From a virus, in the IMG/VR virus record IMGVR_UViG_3300025012_000054, positions 1-64,000 of that record: a DNA stretch of 64,000 bases. One strand, 5' to 3'. Positions 58,341 through 64,000 of the stretch are shown one piece after another. The position numbers and the translations under genes were made by a program. Within the stretch, counting starts at the first letter, position 1. Each line of letters starts with the position of its first letter. The notes below the pieces were generated by a model. It was not told the DNA's origin and made no database searches. It was given only the letters and a program-made list of their open reading frames with translations.

Positions 58341-58598
58341 ATGGGAGCAGATACGGATAGTGGTAATTGCAATATCGATGTAGAATTAGAGAAATTTGCT
58401 GAGTCGCAAGAAGTACGTTTCAAAGAGTTTTTTGACTTTTTATCAGAAGAAAGAATTGTTACTAACAAAGACGTTGCCCTTGAATGGATTTTAGATATTG
58501 GTGTTGACTATGATGGAAAAAGATCTCCAGAAGATTTGATGCAACTAATAGATGAATTACTCGCCTATGCAAAAATAGCATTAGAGAAACCTGAATGA
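58341..58598 (+). CDS. acidic hypothetical protein, 85 aa
   Basis: AAAGGAG site. Helical, acidic, ends with E-K-P-E. Stop overlaps the next start. No family recognised. Confidence 0.55.
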   Translation: MGADTDSGNCNIDVELEKFAESQEVRFKEFFDFLSEERIVTNKDVALEWILDIGVDYDGKRSPEDLMQLIDELLAYAKIALEKPE

Positions 58599-58798
58599 AT
58601 GTTCCGATATGTTTCAAATGCAATTTGAGAATACCTGATTATAAATACCAGATGATACCATTGGAACGACCATATATGAATTTATTTTTTCATATTGATT
58701 GCTACAGACAGATTGAAAATATGGATGATTATTTGAAAGAAAATTCTGAAAGGATATTTGATTATGGGCAACCTACAGGTAAAAGCAATAAGAAGTAG
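58595..58798 (+). CDS. small protein with CxxC and C-terminal Cys, 67 aa
   Basis: ATGA overlap with the previous gene. C-F-K-C near residue 6 and H-I-D-C in the middle could form a small zinc site. No family recognised. Confidence 0.55.
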   Translation: MNVPICFKCNLRIPDYKYQMIPLERPYMNLFFHIDCYRQIENMDDYLKENSERIFDYGQPTGKSNKK

Positions 58799-59291
58799 AG
58801 AAAAGAAAAAGATTATTCTTCCCTGGATATTATACGATATTCAATTATTCTTTCGTAGAGTCATACAATTCTTCAAATGGATGCCTACGATTTGGGGAGA
58901 CGTCCAGTGGGATCACTCTTCTATTTTCGACTTGCTACAAAAGAAATTAGAATTAATGCACGAATTTTATTCCGGCGATATTCCTCATATTGCAGATAAA
59001 GATGATGTAGCCCAGGAGATAGAAGACGTGATTGTTATTCTTAGGCGCATCCGAGATAATAGATACCTTCTAGTTGCGTTGGAAGACTTTGACAAAAAAT
59101 ATCCTGATTACAATTGGAATCATTGGATGGACGAAGATGAAAACGGTTATTTGAGAATGGATAAAGATGACGCAGCCGATCAAAAGAAAATGAAGAATAA
59201 AGCATATCGACTATCTGACAAGATGGAAAAAGAAGATTTAGATAACTTATTTATTCTTTTGCGCAAGAATATTCAAAATTGGTGGGACTAG
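58764..59291 (+). CDS. hypothetical protein, 175 aa
   Basis: ATG 58764, overlapping the previous gene by 35 bp, with AAAGGA 9 nt upstream. Basic N-terminus with W-I-L-Y-D-I-Q-L-F-F-R-R and W-G-D-V-Q-W-D-H; the rest is helical and acidic (D-E-D-E-N-G, K-M-E-K-E-D-L-D-N-L). The W-D-H-x-S-I-x-x-L-L-x-x-K-L pattern recurs in unassigned phage proteins. Confidence 0.65.
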   Translation: MGNLQVKAIRSREKKKIILPWILYDIQLFFRRVIQFFKWMPTIWGDVQWDHSSIFDLLQKKLELMHEFYSGDIPHIADKDDVAQEIEDVIVILRRIRDNRYLLVALEDFDKKYPDYNWNHWMDEDENGYLRMDKDDAADQKKMKNKAYRLSDKMEKEDLDNLFILLRKNIQNWWD

Positions 59292-59319
59292 ATAAAAGAT
59301 TACTTTCATGAGGTGAATA

Positions 59320-60120
59320 TTGAATAAAAATTCCAACAAATTAAATTTAGATCAATATTATACATCTGAAGAAACTGCCTCCTATTGTCTATCTGTTGCT
59401 CGTAAAGTTCTCAAAAACGAAAAAATCTCGGAAGTAATTGAACCATCTGCTGGCAATGGAGTGTTTAGTAAAAAAATTAAAAATTGTATTGCATATGACA
59501 TTGATCCAAAAGATGAATCTATCCTTCAACAAGATTTTTTACAACTGAACATGCCGTATAAAACAGGCAGACTTTTTATAGGAAATCCTCCTTTTGGCAC
59601 TAGAAATACATTATCTGTAAAATTTTTTAAAAAGTGTATCCAATTAGGTGATTACGTGGCTTTTATTTTACCCATCAGTCAATTAAACAATACTCAACAA
59701 ATGTATGAATTTGATTTAATACACAGCGAAGATTTGGGCGATAAATTTTATACAGATAGGAATCTGCATTGTTGTTTTAATATCTACAAAAAACCAGGCA
59801 ATGGAAATAACCAAAAGAAAAAATACCAGTTCAAGGATTTTAAAGTTACAGAATATCGCCGAGGAGGAAGTTATAAGAAACCAGAAAATTATGACATTGG
59901 GTTTTGTGCTTGGGGACATTTAGGGAAAAAGATAGATTTTGTAGGACAATACGCACAAGAATTATATGTTATTGTATACAATGATAAGTTTAAATCAAAG
60001 ATATTAGAATTATTAACAGAAGAAAACTTAAAAAATATTAAATCACAGATAAGTACTCCCAAACTACAAGCATGGAGAATTTATGAATATATCAAATCTA
60101 ACATACCTGAAATTATATAA
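59320..60120 (+). CDS. DNA N6-methyltransferase-like protein, copy 3
   Basis: 266 aa from TTG after GAGGTG. L-D-Q-Y-Y-T-S, I-E-P-S-A-G-N-G-V-F-S (motif I), A-Y-D-I-D-P-K (motif II) and G-N-P-P-F-G (motif IV, residue about 88). Longer than copies 1 and 2, with a C-terminal extra domain that may recognise DNA. Close to Eco57I/N6-MTase class by motif order. Confidence 0.78.
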   Translation: MNKNSNKLNLDQYYTSEETASYCLSVARKVLKNEKISEVIEPSAGNGVFSKKIKNCIAYDIDPKDESILQQDFLQLNMPYKTGRLFIGNPPFGTRNTLSVKFFKKCIQLGDYVAFILPISQLNNTQQMYEFDLIHSEDLGDKFYTDRNLHCCFNIYKKPGNGNNQKKKYQFKDFKVTEYRRGGSYKKPENYDIGFCAWGHLGKKIDFVGQYAQELYVIVYNDKFKSKILELLTEENLKNIKSQISTPKLQAWRIYEYIKSNIPEII

Positions 60121-60147
60121 TAAAATCACACTTTCATGGAGTAAAAT

Positions 60148-60339
60148 ATGACAATTGTTATCTGGATTGCATTAGGAATTCTTGGATGGGTTTTATTAGG
60201 CGCTATGATTTTATCATTTATTGATCATAAAGGCGAACTAGCCATCTGGAAAATGCAAGCACCGTCCTTATTGGTTTTTATTGCTAATTTGTTGTGGCCG
60301 ATTGTGGCGCTATTATATCTGACTAAAAAGGATAAATAA
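60148..60339 (+). CDS. small membrane protein, 63 aa
   Basis: GGAG site. Residues 2-25 (I-V-I-W-I-A-L-G-I-L-G-W-V-L-L-G) and 38-58 are hydrophobic: two TM segments. Function unknown. Confidence 0.6.
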   Translation: MTIVIWIALGILGWVLLGAMILSFIDHKGELAIWKMQAPSLLVFIANLLWPIVALLYLTKKDK

Positions 60340-60746
60340 TGTATAATTACCTCGCGGATATTATCGACAAATTAGGTGAACCAATTTGGTGGGATTCCGA
60401 AGCAGCTATTCCTAGGTATTGCCAATTCCATCCAGACGAGTTAAATAATATTTATGCCAAGGAAGCCGCATTAATATTAATTGAATGTCAGAATTGTGGG
60501 CATCGATTTAAAATATCAGAAGATTGGGAAATAATGGATGCCGTCCGTAATCGCAAACGCTTATCCGAAAGCATTAAGGAGGGATATACGTTGGGGTACG
60601 CAGATCCACCAAATATTAGATGCTGTGGTTCGGGGCCGACAATGACTTCCAACGTATTAAAAATCTTGGAATTTTGGAAATACGGTGAAGAAACAGGATA
60701 TTATTGGGCAAGATGCCCAGAATTAGAAATAATATTTGAACCATAA
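60339..60746 (+). CDS. conserved phage zinc protein (GEPIWWDSEA type)
   Basis: 135 aa, TAATG overlap. G-E-P-I-W-W-D, I-P-R-Y-C-Q-F-H-P-D, I-Y-A-K-E-A-A-L-I-L-I-E-C-Q-N-C-G-H-R-F and C-C-G are those of an uncharacterised protein common in phages. The Cys positions fit zinc. Role unknown. Confidence 0.68.
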   Translation: MYNYLADIIDKLGEPIWWDSEAAIPRYCQFHPDELNNIYAKEAALILIECQNCGHRFKISEDWEIMDAVRNRKRLSESIKEGYTLGYADPPNIRCCGSGPTMTSNVLKILEFWKYGEETGYYWARCPELEIIFEP

Positions 60747-60769
60747 AATAAATGTTTCATGAGGTAAAT

Positions 60770-60949
60770 ATGGAAAATATAATTATTAGGGGATTCAAAC
60801 AATGTTTGCATTGTGGCGACTATGCTCCATATTCTGATTTTACCCTTGACGACAGAGAATGCGACTGGTGTGTTCGAGAACAGGAAGAAGACGATGAAAG
60901 AAACTATGAACGGCAAGAGTCAATACGAATTGGTGAAACGATTTTATAA
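60770..60949 (+). CDS. zinc-ribbon-like protein, 59 aa
   Basis: ATG 60770 after GAGGTAA. C-L-H-C-G-D-Y-x4-Y-x-D-F and C-D-W-C-V-R form the CxxC pair typical of short zinc ribbons; acidic C-terminus. Confidence 0.6.
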   Translation: MENIIIRGFKQCLHCGDYAPYSDFTLDDRECDWCVREQEEDDERNYERQESIRIGETIL

Positions 60950-60984
60950 TAAAAGGATTTTTTTATTACAAAAGGAGATTGTTT

Positions 60985-61194
60985 ATGGTTAAAAGAATGT
61001 TATCATTTTTATGGGGGCTCATGGTTGGTATTTCTATCCTTCAAACCATTCATTATCCAGTCGCCGTATCAGAGGATGGGGCTAACATTGTTGATGGTTG
61101 GAGCTTTTTTTGCTATTCAGTTATTATAGTTTCTTTTGTAACAATATTTATGTTTGCTTTGAAGCATATAGTTGAACATTGGGACGACAAATAA
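60985..61194 (+). CDS. small membrane protein, 69 aa
   Basis: AAAGGAG site. Residues 5-25 (L-S-F-L-W-G-L-M-V-G-I-S-I-L-Q) and 42-60 (F-F-C-Y-S-V-I-I-V-S-F-V-T-I-F) hydrophobic, with polar loop between: two TM. Confidence 0.6.
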   Translation: MVKRMLSFLWGLMVGISILQTIHYPVAVSEDGANIVDGWSFFCYSVIIVSFVTIFMFALKHIVEHWDDK

Positions 61195-61208
61195 AATGAA
61201 TATTTTAT
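61191..61208. repeat. boundary box
   Basis: ATAAAA-N6-TTTTAT sharing the TAA stop of the gene before; TAAGG follows as the ribosome site for the lipoprotein-like gene. Confidence 0.85.
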
Positions 61209-61219
61209 AAGGATAATAA

Positions 61220-61501
61220 ATGAAAAAAATTATATTGATAGTTGCTATATTGTGCGCATTGCTTTGTTCTTGTTCTAAGAATCCACCAGATTTTTGTTAT
61301 GGAGATTCGTTGGGAAAAATTGTTTCATTAGATATGAAGATGGGAGCATTCAATTCTTCAGATTATCTTATCATAAATCTAGATAGTGGTGATCAATATG
61401 TTCTTCCATCCGCTGGAAGAATTCATAGTACAAATGAGTTTTTATTTTATGATAAGGATTGCTCACCACATTATTATATATCAACAGATAGAGAACGATA
61501 A
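61220..61501 (+). CDS. lipoprotein-like exported protein
   Basis: 93 aa. M-K-K-I-I-L-I-V-A-I-L-C-A-L-L-C-S-C-S-K has the lipobox L-C-S-C (modified Cys at residue 18), pointing to an outer- or inner-membrane anchored lipoprotein in a Gram-negative-like host. The mature part is beta-rich with cysteines. May act in surface exclusion, but that is inference. Confidence 0.7.
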   Translation: MKKIILIVAILCALLCSCSKNPPDFCYGDSLGKIVSLDMKMGAFNSSDYLIINLDSGDQYVLPSAGRIHSTNEFLFYDKDCSPHYYISTDRER

Positions 61502-61526
61502 AATAGGTATTTCATAAGGAGATAAT

Positions 61527-61772
61527 ATGAGTCAAAGATATGAGGATTCGCTTGATAACCTCGATATAAAAACTGATTTAGAAATGCTACCCCATAGAGG
61601 TCAATTGCCGAAATTAGGTGAACTACCTGAAGGTCATTATTTTGTTTATTGGCGTAATCATACAGATGAATATTACGAAAGTATTGAAACCAAGAGTCGG
61701 GACACAATCAAAAAAGCAGTTGGTGTTTGGAATAAAACCATAAAGAAACTAAATAAAACACTCGTTTCATAA
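61527..61772 (+). CDS. hypothetical protein, 81 aa
   Basis: AAGGAG site. G-H-Y-F-V-Y-W-R-N-H-T-D-E-Y-Y-E-S beta hairpin then a basic helix (V-W-N-K-T-I-K-K-L-N-K). No family recognised; ends inside a boundary box. Confidence 0.55.
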   Translation: MSQRYEDSLDNLDIKTDLEMLPHRGQLPKLGELPEGHYFVYWRNHTDEYYESIETKSRDTIKKAVGVWNKTIKKLNKTLVS

Positions 61773-61783
61773 GGAGAACGATA

Positions 61784-61984
61784 TTGATAGGATCAATTCT
61801 TAGTTACGACGACATCTCATTTTTATACGATGAATATTTGAAAACAGAAGATATAAATTTATTCGTCAAAAATACAGATGGCAAATTTAGAGTAAACCGA
61901 TCTGAATTGGAAATGATATGGCAAGCCTTCGATAAGGTTAGCGAATATCATCCGAGAAAGCAGTGGTGGAGCGACTCATGGTAA
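61784..61984 (+). CDS. hypothetical protein, 66 aa
   Basis: TTG start after AAGGAG. Acidic, helical; C-terminal W-W-S-D-S-W. Overlaps the next gene by 7 bp. Confidence 0.5.
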   Translation: MIGSILSYDDISFLYDEYLKTEDINLFVKNTDGKFRVNRSELEMIWQAFDKVSEYHPRKQWWSDSW

Positions 61985-62202
61985 AATTTTATCACGAACT
62001 CACAATAGGTGAAAGATTCGATATTTATAATATGCGAGTGTCTTGGGACAGGACGGCTAAAAAACATCCACAACCTCCGTGGTGTGGGCACGAGAACGCC
62101 GTTGACGGATTACTGGGATGCGACGATCTGGTGATTCTGGGAACTGTAAAATCAGAAGCAGATTGTGAAAATTGTCCACTTCATAAAGGAGAGAAATTAT
62201 GA
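61978..62202 (+). CDS. small CxxC protein, paralogue of the gene at 55327
   Basis: 74 aa, ATG 61978 within the previous gene. F-Y-H-E-L-T, V-S-W-D...P-Q-P-P-W-C, G-L-L-G-C-D-D-L and C-E-N-C-P-L-H correspond to the 55327 product in the same order. Metal binding likely. Confidence 0.62.
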   Translation: MVKFYHELTIGERFDIYNMRVSWDRTAKKHPQPPWCGHENAVDGLLGCDDLVILGTVKSEADCENCPLHKGEKL

Positions 62203-62468
62203 TTACGCCAAAAGAGGCATATGATCAATCAACTGTGTCGAAAAAAGAAGTGATGGATAGATTTGAAATCGAAAATCCTGAAATTATAGAGAAAATTGAA
62301 ATAGCCATTGACGAAGGCATAAACAGCGGTAAGATCTATACCTATTTTGATTCTATAGGCTATAGTTCGGACAAAGTTAAAGAAATTACCGATTATCTTC
62401 ACTTTCTTGGCTATGATGCAGAGCATAATTTGCAGAGAGAATCTATTTGGATAAATTGGTCACAATAA
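62199..62468 (+). CDS. hypothetical protein, 89 aa
   Basis: ATGA overlap. Acidic, helical (V-S-K-K-E-V-M-D-R-F, I-E-K-I-E-I-A-I). Its end carries a boundary box. No family recognised. Confidence 0.55.
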   Translation: MITPKEAYDQSTVSKKEVMDRFEIENPEIIEKIEIAIDEGINSGKIYTYFDSIGYSSDKVKEITDYLHFLGYDAEHNLQRESIWINWSQ

Positions 62469-62493
62469 AATTTACATTTCATAAGGACATATA

Positions 62494-63327
62494 ATGGCAG
62501 ATATTAAAGCAGAATGTATTCTAAAGACAGCGCCACAGAAGGAATTAGATCAATGCGCTCTAATTACTTGTAAAATTACTGTGCCTTTGTACATTTGGAC
62601 AGAAATTTTGACTTCGAAACGATTTGCTCGTAATGCCAGTAGTAACCGCGCCATGACGGTAGAAAAGAATATCGACAGTCTTGGTTACTATATGCCGGAG
62701 ATGTTTTTCAATCAGGGTGAGGGAATGTCCAGCGGATTTCCAACCGATATGGAAACCCAAGAAGAAGCCGAAAAGATATGGCAATCGGCCTGGCGATATT
62801 GTAGCAAAAAAGCTAAGGCGTTAGCCGATTTAGGTATTGCTAAAGAACAAAGTAGCAGGGTTCTTCCTACTTTCAAGATGATGAGGGGCTTGGTTACTGG
62901 TACGGCAGATGCATGGCAACGATTTTACGACCTCAGATCTTCTCCTTTAGCCGATGCTGCTATGCAGGAATTTGCTCAAGCAGTAATGGGCGCTATTGAA
63001 AACGCTGAAACCAAGTATGGTGTTTTACACCTACCTTTCATTACCGCTGAAGAGTTAGACGCGGAAGTTTTCAGTGCGGAGGAAATTATCTCTGTAGGGG
63101 CTGGCAGAATTGCTAGGATTTCTTATGGCGATGTTTCTACCAAAAAGAACGACATGGAGTTGGGGCAACGCCTGAAAGCCAACGGGCACCTCAGTTGTTT
63201 CGAGCACAGCGCCGGATGGATTGAATTCCCATGGTCAAATGCATTATGCAGTAAGCCTGAAGACATGGATAATAATTGGGGATGGGAAAACGCCAGAGCT
63301 AGTTTTGAAAGGGAAGACAGTAAATGA
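62494..63327 (+). CDS. ThyX-like (flavin-dependent thymidylate synthase family)
   Basis: 277 aa. F-A-R-N-A-S-S-N-R-A-M-T (residues about 45-56) and A-D-A-W-Q-R-F-Y-D-L-R are shared with phage ThyX-like proteins. However the signature R-H-R that normally precedes F-S-R-N-A-S-S-x-R-A reads T-S-K here, so the classic FAD/dUMP-binding triad is lost. Either the family has shifted function or the flavin is bound differently. Downstream genes are for nucleotides, which fits a role in dNMP metabolism. Confidence 0.72.
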   Translation: MADIKAECILKTAPQKELDQCALITCKITVPLYIWTEILTSKRFARNASSNRAMTVEKNIDSLGYYMPEMFFNQGEGMSSGFPTDMETQEEAEKIWQSAWRYCSKKAKALADLGIAKEQSSRVLPTFKMMRGLVTGTADAWQRFYDLRSSPLADAAMQEFAQAVMGAIENAETKYGVLHLPFITAEELDAEVFSAEEIISVGAGRIARISYGDVSTKKNDMELGQRLKANGHLSCFEHSAGWIEFPWSNALCSKPEDMDNNWGWENARASFEREDSK

Positions 63328-63863
63328 CCATACTCGCGCTCGATATAGATGACGTCTGCGCCAGCCTCATTCCAGCCTGGCTTGAAATATACAAACTTCG
63401 TAGCGCCCATGTGCTAAAGCGCGAAGACATCACGGATTGGAATATTTCGTTATTTGTCAAACCAGAATTCCGAGAAGAGATATATTCATATATCGAAATG
63501 CCCAATTTATACAATATGGTAAAACCAGTTGAAGGTGCTCTGGAAGGATATAACTACCTAAAATTGATGGGATATGATATTGTGTTTGTGACACACGCAA
63601 CACCCGGTAGCGCTGGTAGAAAATTTGAATGGCTAATAGATAATGGATTTGATGTCAACCATAGAAATTATATCGAATGTCAGAGGAAAGAGTTGATTAA
63701 TGTGGATATTTTAGTGGATGATAAATGGGAAAATGTTAGAGACACAACTGGGGTTGGCATTCTTTTTAATACTCCGTGGAATGCCAAATACGACTGGTCA
63801 CTACGAGCGTCTGATTGGAAGCAGGTTGTTACTATCATCGAAGGAAAAGCGGGGTTGGCGTGA
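63324..63863 (+). CDS. 5'(3')-deoxyribonucleotidase-like HAD hydrolase
   Basis: 179 aa. L-A-L-D-I-D-D-V-C-A (HAD motif I, DxD), V-F-V-T-H-A-T (motif II), and V-D-I-L-V-D-D-K-W-E-N-V (motif IV) match the NT5C family. It would dephosphorylate deoxynucleoside monophosphates. ATGA overlaps at both ends show coupling with its neighbours. Confidence 0.85.
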   Translation: MTILALDIDDVCASLIPAWLEIYKLRSAHVLKREDITDWNISLFVKPEFREEIYSYIEMPNLYNMVKPVEGALEGYNYLKLMGYDIVFVTHATPGSAGRKFEWLIDNGFDVNHRNYIECQRKELINVDILVDDKWENVRDTTGVGILFNTPWNAKYDWSLRASDWKQVVTIIEGKAGLA

Positions 63864-64000
63864 TTATTATAATCGGTTGTTCTGCTTCGGGAAAAAGTAC
63901 AATAGAAAAAAAATTAACAGAAAAAGGTTATAATCGGATTATTAGTTATACGTCTCGTCCAATAAGAAAAAATGAAATAAATGATATTGATTATCATTTC
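63860..64000 (+). CDS. guanylate kinase-like, 3' partial
   Basis: GTG at 63860 gives a GTGA overlap. I-I-I-I-G-C-S-A-S-G-K-S-T is the Walker A loop and Y-T-S-R-P-I-R-K-x-E-I-N-D-I-D-Y-H-F is the guanylate-kinase (d)GMP-binding region. The window ends at residue 47. It extends the nucleotide-metabolism cluster of the two preceding genes. Confidence 0.8.
   Translation, partial: MIIIIGCSASGKSTIEKKLTEKGYNRIISYTSRPIRKNEINDIDYHF

Noticed and set aside
346-62482. The 18-bp box read as a simple RNA hairpin upstream of ribosome sites
   Set aside because: The commonest variants pair A with C or G with T at the third position and all other pairs are A-U, so the stem would be weak; a DNA site or single-strand signal explains the pattern better.
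346-62482. CRISPR-like array
   Set aside because: Repeats recur throughout but the sequences between them are genes of variable length, not short uniform spacers, and no cas genes are present.
1-64000. Stop-codon recoding as seen in some large phages
   Set aside because: TAA, TGA and TAG all end genes at expected places, and long genes such as the polymerase and primase read through without in-frame TAG or TGA.

Overview
The window reads as the interior of a large, AT-rich, strictly lytic-style or possibly temperate tailed-phage genome (or a close phage relative). About 137 mostly tiny genes all lie on the + strand. They are packed end to end with ATGA/TAATG overlaps or 20-40 nt gaps, and TAA, TGA and TAG are all used as ordinary stops. 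The phage assignment rests on the replication module, the many zinc-ribbon and membrane miniproteins, the HNH endonucleases, the nucleotide-metabolism genes and the absence of host housekeeping operons. No structural genes (capsid, portal, terminase, tail) fall inside the window. The host cannot be named. One lipobox protein and strong AGGAGG ribosome sites fit a bacterial host.

Layout. 0-12.7 kb: small accessory genes plus a Dam-type methylase, a DRB0094-type RNA ligase, a metallophosphatase, an Ntn-hydrolase, an RlaP-type nucleotidyltransferase and a CCA-adding enzyme. 12.7-31 kb: a sugar and glycosylation island. It carries a CDP-glucose to CDP-3,6-dideoxyhexose pathway (RfbF, RfbG, RfbH, an RmlC-like epimerase and an RmlD-like reductase), about a dozen glycosyltransferases (GT2, GT4, GT11, GT17, GT25, DUF5672 and DUF3431 types), three methyltransferases, a radical SAM enzyme and two HNH genes. 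One HNH gene is flanked by odd AGGT-rich tracts. 31-45.5 kb: small genes, a tyrosine recombinase, DNA methyltransferase-like genes, a tRNA with CAT anticodon in a structured non-coding block, and a candidate hammerhead ribozyme in the leader of an RtcB RNA ligase gene. 45.5-53.1 kb: a replication and recombination module (Sak4-like ATPase, SSB-like protein, primase-helicase, PD-(D/E)XK nuclease, C-family DNA polymerase). 53.1-64 kb: more accessory genes (NADAR, GNAT, a third methyltransferase paralogue) ending in ThyX-like, 5'(3')-nucleotidase and guanylate kinase genes.

Regulation. Eight very similar sigma70-type promoters (TTGACA, 17 bp, GTGGTAwwrT) head gene blocks. One strong intrinsic terminator separates the SSB and primase genes. 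Nearly every junction of small genes carries an 18-bp box, ATRAAA-N6-TTTYAT. I located 56 exact copies by reading. The box is absent from the sugar island and the replication module. In four places two boxes sit side by side with no gene between them, as if a gene cassette had been lost.

The two most unusual things are this genome-wide boundary box and the hammerhead-like RNA directly upstream of rtcB. The phage also encodes another RNA ligase, a CCA-adding enzyme and a CCA-less tRNA, which suggests an RNA-repair theme.
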